DNA of 64,000 nt from the NCBI RefSeq assembly GCF_040253615.1, contig NZ_JBEJGY010000004.1, forward strand, positions 4,650,001 to 4,714,000, written 5' to 3'. The DNA comes from Streptomyces sp. Edi4. GTDB taxonomy: Bacteria; Actinomycetota; Actinomycetes; Streptomycetales; Streptomycetaceae. The position numbers were made by a program, and so were the translations under genes. Positions 1-8,192 of this stretch are shown in pieces; position 1 is the first letter of the stretch; every line of letters starts with the position of its first letter. A model generated the notes under the pieces. The model made no database searches, was not told where the DNA came from, and saw nothing but the letters and a program-made list of their open reading frames with translations.

Positions 1-1
1 G

Positions 2-787
2 CGTACGTCGCGGCTGATCCGCCAGTCCGACCCGGAGGCCTACAACATCTCGGTCCTCCTGAGCGGAGAAGGCGGGACGGCATGGGACAGGCACGCGGCT
101 GCCTACCGGCCGCTCGACTTCCACATCGTCTCCACCTCCCTGCCGTTCGAGGTGTGGGGTGGGCGGTCGCCGGCAAGGATCGTCGGCGTCGAGATTCCGC
201 GAGCCGCGCTGCCATTTCCGTGCGACCAGGCAGACCGAGCAATCGGGCAGCAGGTGTCCGGGCGGGAGGGCGTAGGGGCGCTGCTCAGGCAGTTCCTCAC
301 TCATGTGACCGACGATGCCGGCCCATACCATCCGGAGGACGCCCCGCGCTTGGGGGCCGTCCTCACCGATCTGGTCGTGGCTCTCTTTGCCCACACCCTC
401 GCCGCCGAACCACTCCTACCGTCCGAGACACACGGCCACGGGCTGCTCCTCCAGATCCAGTCGTTCATACACCACCACCTGGCCGAACATGACCTGACAC
501 CCAGTCGGGTCGCCGCGGCGTTGCACCTTTCGCGCGGCTACGTGCATCGTCTGTTCCAGCAGGAGGGCGTCACGGCGGCGGGCTACATCCGGCGCCTGCG
601 CCTGGAAGCAGCGCGCCGGGATCTGGCCGATCCCGCCCAGCACGGCATCCCCATCCGTGCCATCGCTGCCCGCTGGGGGTACCCGCGCGCCGCTGACTTC
701 ACCCGCGCCTTCCGGGCCACCTATGGGATGCCGCCCATCGAGTACCGCCTGGACGGCGTTCGCGGACAGGTTGCCGACATGCGGTGA
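2..787 (+). CDS. AraC-family transcriptional regulator, 5' end outside window
   Basis: The frame is open from base 2 with no stop, so the gene begins upstream of the window and about 261 codons are visible. The first visible residues (RTSRLIRQSDPEAYNI) resemble the beta-barrel sensor domain (AraC_binding_2 type) of actinobacterial AraC regulators. The last roughly 100 residues form the DNA-binding domain with two helix-turn-helix units, one around LTPSRVAAALHLSRGYVHRLF and one around IRAIAARWGYPRAADFTRAF, followed by the usual closing motif YGMPPIEYR. A start placed at the internal GTG near base 152 would delete much of the sensor domain and is not supported. Ligand and targets cannot be read from the sequence. 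The next gene starts 164 bases downstream on the same strand. Confidence 0.88.
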   Translation, partial: RTSRLIRQSDPEAYNISVLLSGEGGTAWDRHAAAYRPLDFHIVSTSLPFEVWGGRSPARIVGVEIPRAALPFPCDQADRAIGQQVSGREGVGALLRQFLTHVTDDAGPYHPEDAPRLGAVLTDLVVALFAHTLAAEPLLPSETHGHGLLLQIQSFIHHHLAEHDLTPSRVAAALHLSRGYVHRLFQQEGVTAAGYIRRLRLEAARRDLADPAQHGIPIRAIAARWGYPRAADFTRAFRATYGMPPIEYRLDGVRGQVADMR

Positions 788-951
788 CGCTCAGGGTGCG
801 GTCACGTCCTGCGGAGTGGTGGGTGTATGGACGGCCGCGCGGTGGTCCAGCCCAGCCGAAGCCACCGATACCGGCCGGCGCCGGACGGCCGCACCGGCAA
901 CCGCACACGGCACCGCGCCGCGCGGGGGCCGCAGAGGTTACGCTCGGGATC

Positions 952-3012
952 ATGAGTTGGGGCAGGGCGTTGAAGGAGACCGCCCGTTCGGGGCTGAAGG
1001 TGGAGCCGCGACGCCTCGAACCCCTCGTCGCCCTGCGCGGCGCGGCCGGGCTCGCCGTCGTCGTCGGCGTCAGCCTCACCCTCTTCGGCCCCTCCGTCGC
1101 CGCGAGCTCCGCGTTCGGCGCGTTCCAGGGCGCCATCGCCACGTATCAGCGCAGCTGGCGCCCGCGCCCCGTGCTGGCCCTCGCCTCGGGGCTCTCCCTC
1201 GCCCTGTCCACCTTCCTCGGCTACCTCGTCGGCACGCACTCCCCCTTCTTCCTGGTGCTGCTCGCGCTGTGGACGTTCCTGGCCGGCCTGGCGTGGGCGG
1301 TCGGCCCGACCGTCGGCGTGATCGCCTCGTCCAACGTGGCGATCATGCTGATCACCGTCACCCTGCCCAGCTCCCTGGCCGAGGCGGCGGGCCATGCCGC
1401 GATGATCGCGTTCGGCGGCGTCGTCCAGGCCGCTCTCGTCGTCCTGTTCCCCATCCGCCGCTGGGGCGCGCAGCGCGACGCGCTCGCCGACGCGCTGGCC
1501 GCCGAGGCCGACTACGCGCGGCGGCTGCGTCACGACCCGGTCGCGCCGTTCGACCCCGAGCCCCTCATGACCGCCCGGCTCGCCGCCGCCGTCACCCCGC
1601 GCGAGGCTCGCCGCCGTCCCTCGGAGCTGCACGGCGCCCGGGGCGTCGCCGAGCGCATCCGCCCGGTGCTCGCCTCCCTCGCCGACCCGGCGCTCGGCGT
1701 CCCGGACGAGGGCGTCGAACGCGACCGGGTCAGGGAGCTGCTCGCCGCCGCGGCCACCGTCCTGGACGCCGCGGCCCGCGCGATCCGGCACGGCCAGGCC
1801 CCCGTCATCCCGCCCGCCGCCGAGGCCGCGCTCGCCACCCCCGACACCGGCGCCATCCTCACCGGCCCCGCCCGCCGCGCCGCCGCCCGGCTCATCGCGC
1901 TGCTCGCCGACGTCGTCGAAACCGCCCAGGGCGGCGGCTCGGGCGCGGGCGCGGAGCCGCTGCTCAGGCCGACCCTGCCGCGTCTGGTGCCGCTCGCCCT
2001 GCGCACCATGCGCACCGAGGCGACCAACCGTCACTCCCCGGTGTTCCGGCACGCCGTCCGGGTCTGCGCGGTGGCGACGGCCGGCTATCTGCTCGGCCAC
2101 GTCCTGCCGTTCGGTCACGGCTACTGGGCCCCGATGGCCTCGGTGATGGTGATGCGCCCGGACTTCTCGCTCACCTACGCCCGCGCGGTCGCCCGGTTCG
2201 GCGGCACCCTGGTGGGCGTCGCGCTCGCCACCGGCATCGTGCAGCTGACCCACCCCGACACCGCTCTTTCGGCCGCCATCGCGGTGGCCTCGGCGTTCCT
2301 GGCGTATCTGCTGATGCGCACGGGTTATGCGGTGCTGAGCGGCTGCGTCTCGGCGTACGTCGTGTTCCTGCTCGGCATGGGCGGCCTCCAGTGGACCCAG
2401 ACCGTGCCCGACCGGGTCATCCTGACGCTGGTCGGCGGGGCGCTCGCGATGGTGTCGTACGCCGTCTTCCCGGCCTGGGAGACGCCGCGTCTGCGCACGC
2501 GTCTGGCCGACTGGCTAGCCGCGAGCGGGCGTTACGCCTCCGCCGTCGTCGCCCACTACGCCGACCCCGACCGCGCGTCGGGCGAGGTGCGCCAGGCCCT
2601 GCTCGACACCCGGGCGGCCCGCATCGCCTGGCAGGAAGCGCTCGACAAGGCCACCCACGAACCGGTGCGCCACCGGGGGCTCTCGCACACCTCGGCCGGT
2701 GAAGCAGCACACGCGCTGGGCCAGTTGGGGCGTACGGCCATGCTGATGGAGGCGCATCTTCCGGAGCGGGACGCCGTGCCGGTGCCGGCCGCCGCGAAGC
2801 TCGCCGAGGCGCTGCGCGAGGCGACCGAGCAGGGCGCGAGGGCGGTACGCGAGCGGCGGGTTCCGGAGTGGACCGAGGTCGAGCGCGCCCTGGAGGCGTG
2901 GGACGGCGAGGGCGTACCGGACCGGGTGGTGCGCGGCGGGGCCGGCCTGGTCCTGCACTGCCTCGACGACCTGACCGACGCGCTCTCCGTGCCGGACGCC
3001 CCCCGTCCGTAA
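952..3012 (+). CDS. FUSC-family inner-membrane protein (aromatic acid exporter-like)
   Basis: The product is 686 aa. It has two hydrophobic blocks (about residues 30-150 and 370-510), each with several transmembrane helices, separated by and followed by soluble alanine/arginine-rich helical regions. This repeated arrangement is that of FUSC/YccS proteins related to the AaeB aromatic carboxylic acid efflux pump; the motif around HGYWAPMASVMVMRPDF in the second block is typical. The ATG at 952 is chosen because the longer reading frame (from 784) has no recognisable domain, is proline/arginine-rich and overlaps the AraC gene stop. A TACGCT element about ten bases upstream of 952 would allow a leaderless transcript. 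The substrate is unknown. Export of small aromatic compounds is inferred from the family only. Confidence 0.82.
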   Translation: MSWGRALKETARSGLKVEPRRLEPLVALRGAAGLAVVVGVSLTLFGPSVAASSAFGAFQGAIATYQRSWRPRPVLALASGLSLALSTFLGYLVGTHSPFFLVLLALWTFLAGLAWAVGPTVGVIASSNVAIMLITVTLPSSLAEAAGHAAMIAFGGVVQAALVVLFPIRRWGAQRDALADALAAEADYARRLRHDPVAPFDPEPLMTARLAAAVTPREARRRPSELHGARGVAERIRPVLASLADPALGVPDEGVERDRVRELLAAAATVLDAAARAIRHGQAPVIPPAAEAALATPDTGAILTGPARRAAARLIALLADVVETAQGGGSGAGAEPLLRPTLPRLVPLALRTMRTEATNRHSPVFRHAVRVCAVATAGYLLGHVLPFGHGYWAPMASVMVMRPDFSLTYARAVARFGGTLVGVALATGIVQLTHPDTALSAAIAVASAFLAYLLMRTGYAVLSGCVSAYVVFLLGMGGLQWTQTVPDRVILTLVGGALAMVSYAVFPAWETPRLRTRLADWLAASGRYASAVVAHYADPDRASGEVRQALLDTRAARIAWQEALDKATHEPVRHRGLSHTSAGEAAHALGQLGRTAMLMEAHLPERDAVPVPAAAKLAEALREATEQGARAVRERRVPEWTEVERALEAWDGEGVPDRVVRGGAGLVLHCLDDLTDALSVPDAPRP

Positions 3013-3038
3013 CCCGGGACCGCCACGGGCCGCGCGCG

Positions 3039-3533
3039 TTACCGGGTGGGCAGTTTGCTCGGCAGGCCGGACGGGAGCGCGCCCGTCCGGCCCCGGGTGA
3101 AGGAATCCGTGCCGCCGCCCTGCCACTTCACCTGGAGGGTGTCGCCCTGGAGCGTGGCCATGCCACGCGTGCGTTCGGTGTCGCCGTCCGCGCACTTCAG
3201 GACGAGCATGGTCATGCCCGCGCTCTCGTCGACCGTGCCGGAGCAGACGTGCGGGGTGAGCAGACCCACGCCCTTGTCCGCGACGGCCATGGTGACGGTC
3301 TTGCCGCCGCTGGTGGCGGTCCAGCTGCCTTGCAGATCGCTGCCCTTGGCGGTGCTTCCGCCGCCGTCCGGCGCCGCGGCGGAGGGCGCGCTCGATCCGG
3401 CCGGGAACTTGGTGGCCGGCGCGGTCTTCTTCTCGCCGCTGCCGCAGCCGGTCACCACGAGCGCGATGGAGAGCCCGGCGGCGGCGAATCCGGCGGTACG
3501 TATGAAACCGGCGGTACGTATGAGGCTGTGCAC
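3039..3533 (-). CDS. Small secreted lipoprotein, unknown function
   Basis: The product is 164 aa with a lipoprotein signal peptide: a basic N-terminus, a hydrophobic stretch (GLSIALVV) and the lipobox VTGC, so the cysteine near residue 30 should be lipidated and the protein anchored outside the membrane. After a Ser/Ala/Pro linker the folded part (about residues 68-155) contains LQGSWTATSGGKTVTMAV and CSGTVDESAGMTMLVLKC, a small beta-rich domain with paired cysteines that I cannot assign to a named family. An 18-base direct repeat at 3490-3525 encodes IRTAGF twice at the start of the signal peptide. The gene converges on the FUSC gene with 26 bases between the two stops. Confidence 0.75.
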   Translation of the reverse strand: MHSLIRTAGFIRTAGFAAAGLSIALVVTGCGSGEKKTAPATKFPAGSSAPSAAAPDGGGSTAKGSDLQGSWTATSGGKTVTMAVADKGVGLLTPHVCSGTVDESAGMTMLVLKCADGDTERTRGMATLQGDTLQVKWQGGGTDSFTRGRTGALPSGLPSKLPTR

Positions 3534-3794
3534 GGTGCGTCTTCCCCCTGGGGTCGGTGGAGACCGCTGGACGGCCTCCGGGACCGCGACAAGTTACCAG
3601 CCGGGACGCGGCGCTCCGCCGGGCCGGGCGATCGGCCCGGCGCTTGAACCAGAAGGGCCGCGTTGGCGTCTCTTCCTCATGTGTACGGCGTGCGAGTGCG
3701 ATCCCGCATGCGTGAGGTGTGCGCTTCCCCGTGCGTGAAGCGCCCGATCCGGGCGGCCGGGCAGCTGTAACCGCCCGGGCACCCCGCGTGCACG

Positions 3795-3834
3795 TGCATC
3801 CTCCCATGCAGGCGCACATGAACACAGCTATGAT
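3795..3834 (+). promoter_or_regulatory. Putative promoter and dyad ahead of the DUF397 gene
   Basis: A consensus-like -10 hexamer TATGAT lies at 3829-3834, about 53 bases before the TTG start of the DUF397 gene. Overlapping the expected -35 position is a perfect dyad TGCAT-N6-ATGCA (3795-3810), which could be an operator. The rest of the 353-base gap 3534-3886 holds no convincing gene. The -35 hexamer itself is poor, so activation by a bound protein would be plausible. Confidence 0.45.
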
Positions 3835-3886
3835 CCGGGGCAGTTGACCATTCACAGTTGCACGTCCGCACATCCCGGGAGCGACC

Positions 3887-4126
3887 TTGCACCACGCGTA
3901 CAACGGCATGGCGGCAGCGGAGCTTCAGGGTGCCGCCTGGCAGAAGAGCCGGCACAGCAATTCGCAGGGGTCCTGCGTCGAGTTCGCCAAACTGCCCGGC
4001 GGAGGGGTGGCGGTACGCAACTCACGCCATCCCGAGGGGCCCGCACTGGTCTACACCAGAGCGGAGATCGAGGCGATGCTGCTCGGGATCAAGGACGGGG
4101 AGTTCGACCACCTGATAGCGGACTGA
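3887..4126 (+). CDS. DUF397 domain protein
   Basis: The product is 79 aa and is almost entirely the DUF397 domain: AWQKSRHSNSQGSCVEFAKL, then VAVRNSRHPEGPALVYTRAEIEAML. DUF397 proteins in Streptomyces are small acidic partners encoded beside XRE/DUF5753 regulators; whiJ-type loci are the known example. A TTG start at 3887 is preferred because GGGAG at 3877-3881 gives a suitable ribosome binding site and the MHHAYNGM N-terminus looks native; the ATG at 3908 is the alternative. The cognate partners, an HATPase and an XRE regulator, follow immediately. Direct regulation is inferred from family context, not shown. Confidence 0.88.
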   Translation: MHHAYNGMAAAELQGAAWQKSRHSNSQGSCVEFAKLPGGGVAVRNSRHPEGPALVYTRAEIEAMLLGIKDGEFDHLIAD

Positions 4127-4251
4127 CGGCCGGCCCACAGCGGACCGCGCGCCCGGCCCCCCCGGTCCTGCCCGGTCGGTCCTGCCCGGTTCCGTTCCGT
4201 CCGTTCGGTCTGGACCGTCCGGTCCGGTCGCTCCCGTCGCTCCCGTCCGGT

Positions 4252-4752
4252 TCAGTCGGCGGGCTGGAGGCGGAACAGCGCCCACACGACCTTGCCGCCG
4301 ATGGCCCCCGCGAGCGGGTGCCATCCCCAGCTGTCGGCGAAGGACTCCACCAGGAACAGGCCGCGCCCGGACTCCGCGCCGAAGTCGTCGCGCTCGCGCT
4401 CCACCGGGCTGTCGTCGCTGGGGTCGCGCACCGCGCACACCAGCCGGCTGGTCCAGCGCATCAGATGCAGCCGGACCGGTACGTCGGTCTCGCGCGGGGT
4501 GTCGGCGGGCAGCGCGTGGCGCAGGGCGTTGGTGACGAGTTCGGAGACGACCAGGGCGACGTCGTCGAAACACTCGCCGAGGCCCCACTGCGTGAGGGTG
4601 GATCTGGTGAACTTCCGTGCTCCGCCCACCGCTTCGAAGCGGGCGGGCAGCGCGCAGGACGCGGATCCCGCCACGGTCGAGGGGTCGAAGGGGGCAAGCG
4701 CCTGCCTCAGTGGCTCATAAGGCTCCAGCATGGTCGATCCATTCGTCCCCAT
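4252..4752 (-). CDS. Anti-sigma-factor-like HATPase (RsbW/SpoIIAB type)
   Basis: The product is 166 aa with a single histidine-kinase-like ATPase fold (HATPase_c_2). The N box is VVSELVTNALRHA, the G1 box is DPSDDSP and the G2 region is GAESGRGLFLVESFADSWGW, so the ATP site looks intact. No sensor or phospho-acceptor domain is present, which fits a soluble anti-sigma or serine-kinase switch protein. ATG 4752 is chosen because GGGAG lies eight bases upstream; a GTG three codons earlier has no room for a ribosome binding site. Its start overlaps the end of the small upstream ORF, suggesting translational coupling. Together with the DUF397 and XRE/DUF5753 genes it makes up a whiJ/abaA-type regulatory cluster. 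The partner sigma factor is not identifiable. Confidence 0.85.
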   Translation of the reverse strand: MGTNGSTMLEPYEPLRQALAPFDPSTVAGSASCALPARFEAVGGARKFTRSTLTQWGLGECFDDVALVVSELVTNALRHALPADTPRETDVPVRLHLMRWTSRLVCAVRDPSDDSPVERERDDFGAESGRGLFLVESFADSWGWHPLAGAIGGKVVWALFRLQPAD

Positions 4753-4921
4753 GCGAGGCACTCCCGGGTTCGCGGCCGTGGCGGTACAGGACGCAAGCGA
4801 CTAGACGCAGTTGAGCACGCAGGTGCGCGGGGACCATGGTTCCGAATGCGTCGGCCCGATGCAAGGGCAGATGCACGTGCACGCGACCGACCTGTCCGTG
4901 CCCGTGCCGTTTCTTGCTCAT
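4715..4921 (-). CDS. Small hypothetical protein upstream of the HATPase
   Basis: A 68-aa frame starting MSKKRHGHGQVGRVHVHLPLH has a good ribosome binding site (GGGGAAG six bases before the ATG) and overlaps the HATPase start by 38 bases, as expected for coupled genes. It is rich in His and Arg and has no recognised domain. The reading frame could continue upstream, but the ribosome binding site supports the start at 4921. It could still be an untranslated leader. The supporting facts are the Shine-Dalgarno sequence and the coupling geometry. Confidence 0.42.
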   Translation of the reverse strand: MSKKRHGHGQVGRVHVHLPLHRADAFGTMVPAHLRAQLRLVACVLYRHGREPGSASHGDEWIDHAGAL

Positions 4922-5043
4922 TTCTTCCCCAGAAGTTCCTCCGGCTGATTTCGGTCCTTGACCATTTCCGTAATCGCGCGGGTACGGGGTGAAGCGTTTT
5001 GATGGCAGACTGCACCGCACCATTGGATGGGGAGGACGGCGAA

Positions 5044-5943
5044 GTGAGCGCAGGGGAGGCATGGGGATCCCCCCGGCCGAGCGCGGTCGAGGCCGGCGGA
5101 GGTTCGGTGGTCCGGCGCATTCTGCTGGGCTCTCAGCTCAGACGCCTGCGGGAGTCGCGCGGCATCACGCGCGAGGCCGCCGGCTATTCGATCCGGGCGT
5201 CCGAGTCCAAGATCAGTCGTATGGAGTTGGGGCGCGTGAGCTTCAAGGCCAGGGATGTCGAGGACCTGCTCACGCTGTACGGCGTAGGCGACGAATCCGA
5301 GCGGATGGCGCTGCTCGGCCTCGCCAAGGAGGCCAACATCGCCGGGTGGTGGCACAGCTTCGGCGATGTGCTGCCGGGCTGGTTCCAGACCTACATCGGT
5401 CTGGAGGGCGCCGCCTCGCTCATCCGTATCTATGAAGTGCAGTTCGTGCACGGCCTGTTGCAGACCGAGGCGTACGCCCACGCGGTGGTCTCGCGCGGCA
5501 TGCACGGTGCGCCGGCCGCCGAGGTGGACAAGCGCGTCGCGCTGCGCCTGGAGCGCCAGAAGACCCTGGTGTCGGAGCGGGCCCCGCAGTTCCACGCGGT
5601 CCTGGACGAAGCCGCCCTGCGCCGCCCCTACGGCGAACGCGACGTCATGCGCGGGCAGTTGAAGCATCTCATAGAGATGTCGGAGCAGCCCAACATCAAC
5701 CTCCAGGTGATGCCGTTCAGCTTCGGCGGGCACGCGGGGGAGAGCGGCGCCTTCACGATGCTGCGCTTCCCCGAGTCGGACCTGTCGGACATCGTCTATC
5801 TCGAACAGCTCACCTCTGCCCTGTACTTGGACAAGGCGGAAGAGGTCGCACAGTACGAACGGGCGATGACGCGGCTCCAGCGGGACAGCCCCGGTCCCGA
5901 GGAAAGCCGCGATCTTCTGCGCGGACTCCTTCAACTCAGCTGA
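5044..5943 (+). CDS. XRE-family regulator with DUF5753 (whiJ/abaA type)
   Basis: The product is 299 aa from this start. Residues about 20-80 form an HTH_31/XRE helix-turn-helix (LGSQLRRLRESRGITREAAGYSIRASESKISRME). The remaining roughly 200 residues are the DUF5753 domain (YEVQFVHGLLQTEAYA, VLDEAALRRPYG, LQVMPF). Such proteins pair with DUF397 partners in Streptomyces, and whiJ-type members influence sporulation and antibiotic production. GTG 5044 is selected because GGAGG lies seven bases upstream. An ATG at 5002 is in frame but has only a weak site. The gene is divergent from the HATPase/small-ORF pair, so their promoters share the 4922-5043 region. Its DNA target is unknown; the TGCAT dyad before the DUF397 gene is a candidate. 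Confidence 0.9.
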   Translation: MSAGEAWGSPRPSAVEAGGGSVVRRILLGSQLRRLRESRGITREAAGYSIRASESKISRMELGRVSFKARDVEDLLTLYGVGDESERMALLGLAKEANIAGWWHSFGDVLPGWFQTYIGLEGAASLIRIYEVQFVHGLLQTEAYAHAVVSRGMHGAPAAEVDKRVALRLERQKTLVSERAPQFHAVLDEAALRRPYGERDVMRGQLKHLIEMSEQPNINLQVMPFSFGGHAGESGAFTMLRFPESDLSDIVYLEQLTSALYLDKAEEVAQYERAMTRLQRDSPGPEESRDLLRGLLQLS

Positions 5944-6024
5944 CTCATCAGTAGGATGACGTCACATCAGGCCAGTGACGCGGTTGACCGCGCGGCGCCG
6001 GCGGACACAGCAGTAGGGGATGAC

Positions 6025-7482
6025 ATGTCCTTCTTCACCGACCTCGCCCACCAGTTCATAGCCGGCCAGTGGCGCACCGGCAGCGGGTCGTGGGACATCA
6101 TCGACTTCGATCCCTACAACGGGGAGAAACTGGCCGCCATCACCGTGGCCACCGTCGAAGAGGTCGACGAGGCCTACCGGGCGGCCGAGCGTGCCCAGCG
6201 CACCTGGGCCGCGACCAATCCGTACACCCGCCGGCTGGTCTTCGAGCGCGCCCTGCGCCTGACCGAGGAGCGCGAGGCCGAGATCGTCGAGGCCATCGTC
6301 ACCGAGCTGGGCGGCACGCGGCTCAAGGCGGTGTACGAGGTCCACCTGGCCAAGGAGTTCCTGCGCGAGGCCATCCAGCTGGCGCTGCGACCAGAGGGGC
6401 GCATCCTGCCGTCGCCGGTCGACGGCAAGGAGAACCGGGTCTACCGGCTGCCGGTCGGTGTGATCGGCGTGATCAGCCCGTTCAACTTCCCCTTCCTCGT
6501 CACCCTCAAGTCCATCGCCCCCGCCCTCGCGCTCGGCAACGCGGTCGTCATCAAGCCGAACCAGAACGCGCCGGTCGTCGGCGGCGGCCTGATCGCGAAG
6601 ATCTTCCAGGACGCGGGGCTGTCGGCGGGCCTCCTGAACGTCCTGGTCACCGACATCGCCGAGATCGGCGACGCGCTGATAGAGCACCCCGTGCCGAAGG
6701 TGATCTCCTTCGCGGGCTCCGACCGCACCGGCCGGCACGTCGCCTCGGTCGCGGGCAGCCACTTCAAACGCGTCATCCTGGAGCTGAGCGGCAACAGCGC
6801 CCTGGTCGTCCTCGACGACGCCGATCTCGACTACGCGGTGGAGGCGGCGGTTTTCAGCCGCTTCGCCTACCAGGGTCAGGTCTGCATGGCCGCCAACCGG
6901 ATCCTGGTCGACGACTCGGTGCGCGAGGAGTTCACGGCCAAGTTCCTGGCGAAGGTGAACGCGCTGAAGACCGGCGACCCGGCCGACCCCGCCACCGACA
7001 TCGGCCCGGTCATCAACAACTTCCAGGCGGAGGCGCTGACGTCACTGGTCGAGCAGGCGCTGGCCGAGGGCGCGACGGCACTGGTGCGAGGCCGTACCCG
7101 GGGCAATCTGGTGGAGCCCACGGTGCTCACGGATCTGCCCGCCGACTCCTCTGTGCTGCGCCAGGAGATCTTCGGCCCGGTGGCGCTGCTCATCCCCTTC
7201 GACGGGGAGGAGGAGGCCGTACGCCTGGCCAACGACACGCCCTACGGACTCAGCGGGGCCGTGCACACCGCCAATGTGGAGCGCGGGGTGCGGTTCGCCA
7301 AGCGGATCGAGACCGGGATGATGCACGTCAACGACTCGACGATCCAGGACGAGCCGCTGGTCGCCTTCGGCGGCGAGAAGTACTCCGGGCTCGGGCGTCT
7401 GAACGGCGATTCGGCGGTCGAGGCGTTCACCACGCAGAAGTGGATCTCGGTCCAGCACGAGCGGAGCCCGTTCCCGTTCTAG
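6025..7482 (+). CDS. Aldehyde dehydrogenase family protein
   Basis: The product is 485 aa and oxidises an aldehyde to the acid with NAD(P)+. Visible catalytic elements are Asn154 in SPFNFPF, the general base Glu253 in LELSGNSA and the nucleophile Cys287 in YQGQVCMAANR; the cofactor-binding region is SFAGSDRTGRHVAS. The usual LGG after the base is LSG here, a mild departure from consensus. Overall it resembles the benzaldehyde/vanillin/salicylaldehyde dehydrogenase group, so an aromatic aldehyde substrate is possible but not proven. ATG 6025 is chosen because AGGGG lies six bases upstream; an in-frame ATG at 5956 would add 23 low-complexity residues. No pathway partner flanks it. Confidence 0.9.
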   Translation: MSFFTDLAHQFIAGQWRTGSGSWDIIDFDPYNGEKLAAITVATVEEVDEAYRAAERAQRTWAATNPYTRRLVFERALRLTEEREAEIVEAIVTELGGTRLKAVYEVHLAKEFLREAIQLALRPEGRILPSPVDGKENRVYRLPVGVIGVISPFNFPFLVTLKSIAPALALGNAVVIKPNQNAPVVGGGLIAKIFQDAGLSAGLLNVLVTDIAEIGDALIEHPVPKVISFAGSDRTGRHVASVAGSHFKRVILELSGNSALVVLDDADLDYAVEAAVFSRFAYQGQVCMAANRILVDDSVREEFTAKFLAKVNALKTGDPADPATDIGPVINNFQAEALTSLVEQALAEGATALVRGRTRGNLVEPTVLTDLPADSSVLRQEIFGPVALLIPFDGEEEAVRLANDTPYGLSGAVHTANVERGVRFAKRIETGMMHVNDSTIQDEPLVAFGGEKYSGLGRLNGDSAVEAFTTQKWISVQHERSPFPF

Positions 7483-7525
7483 CCGTCCCGTCCCGCTGAT
7501 CACCCGCCGGTCGCTCGTTGTCGGG

Positions 7526-7554
7526 CCCCTTCAAGGGGACAGGTTCTGACCTGT
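7526..7554 (+). promoter_or_regulatory. Two adjacent dyads upstream of the DinB-PadR pair
   Basis: CCCCTT-C-AAGGGG (7526-7538) is followed one base later by a perfect dyad ACAGGT-TCTG-ACCTGT (7539-7554). The first could be a weak terminator for the aldehyde dehydrogenase gene. The second looks like a repressor operator in the DinB promoter region, 57 bases before the ATG; the PadR regulator encoded two genes on is the obvious candidate binder. This is inference from symmetry only. Confidence 0.4.
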
Positions 7555-7610
7555 TGCCCGCCTACGGTGAACGTGTCAGCGGGCAGGACGCGAACGAAGG
7601 CGATTTGATC

Positions 7611-8174
7611 ATGGTTACGCATGTTCCCTCAGAGGCCCACGGTGACGAGCGCGGGGCGCTCCTGCGCTTCGTGGAGGCCCAGCGGGGTGCGCTGCGGCGC
7701 GCCGTCCTCGGCCTCACCGACGAGCAGGCCGCCGGGCGGCCGAGCGCGAGCGAGCTGTCCCTGTCCGGGCTGCTCAAGCATGCCGCCGAGTGCGAGCTGA
7801 ACTGGCTGAGGATGGCGCAGGAGAAGCTGGGGGCACCTCCCAGCGGCAGCGCTGGGGGAGAGAAGCAGCGCGACCAGGCGGACTGGCACGAGAGCTTCCG
7901 GCTTGTGGGCGACGAGAGCGTCGAGGGGGTGCTCGACTTCTGGGACCAAGTGGCGGGCGAGACGGAGCAGTTCATCCGTGCGGTGCCCTCGCTCGACGAC
8001 ACCTTCCCGCTGCCCGACGCGCCGTGGTTCCCCAAGGATGCCCGGGTCTCGATGCGGTGGCTGATGCTGCACCTGGTCGAGGAGTTCGCCCGGCACGCGG
8101 GGCACGCGGACATCATCCGCGAGTCGCTGGACGGGAAGACGGCGTTCGAGCTGGTGGCACTCGCGAACAAGTGA
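7611..8174 (+). CDS. DinB family protein
   Basis: The product is 187 aa with the four-helix DinB/mycothiol-transferase-like fold (DUF664 type). The likely metal ligands are His in LSGLLKHAAECELNW and the pair in MLHLVEEFARHAGHADIIRE, the latter being the family's hallmark near the C-terminus. Members include bacillithiol- and mycothiol-dependent S-transferases, but many have no known substrate. ATG 7611 has GAAGG eleven bases upstream. A palindromic mini-repeat (7829-7860) sits in frame inside the gene and adds a surface loop reading roughly GAPPSGSAGG between helices. The PadR gene follows after 18 bases and is probably co-transcribed. Confidence 0.85.
   Translation: MVTHVPSEAHGDERGALLRFVEAQRGALRRAVLGLTDEQAAGRPSASELSLSGLLKHAAECELNWLRMAQEKLGAPPSGSAGGEKQRDQADWHESFRLVGDESVEGVLDFWDQVAGETEQFIRAVPSLDDTFPLPDAPWFPKDARVSMRWLMLHLVEEFARHAGHADIIRESLDGKTAFELVALANK
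7829..7860 (+). repeat. Streptomyces mini-palindrome inserted in the DinB gene
   Basis: The core is CCCAGCG-GCAG-CGCTGGG (7839-7856), flanked by CACCT on the left and GGAG on the right. I recognise this CACCTCCCAGC...GCTGGGGGAG form as a dispersed short palindrome of Streptomyces genomes, usually intergenic. Here it lies in the coding frame and is read through without a stop. Confidence 0.6.
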
Positions 8175-8192
8175 GGGCATAGGCTGGCGCCC

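Noticed and set aside
657..2702. Open frame of 681 codons overlapping the FUSC gene
   Set aside because: A shadow of high GC in another frame; composition is Arg/Pro/Ala-rich with no motif, whereas the FUSC frame has clear membrane helices.
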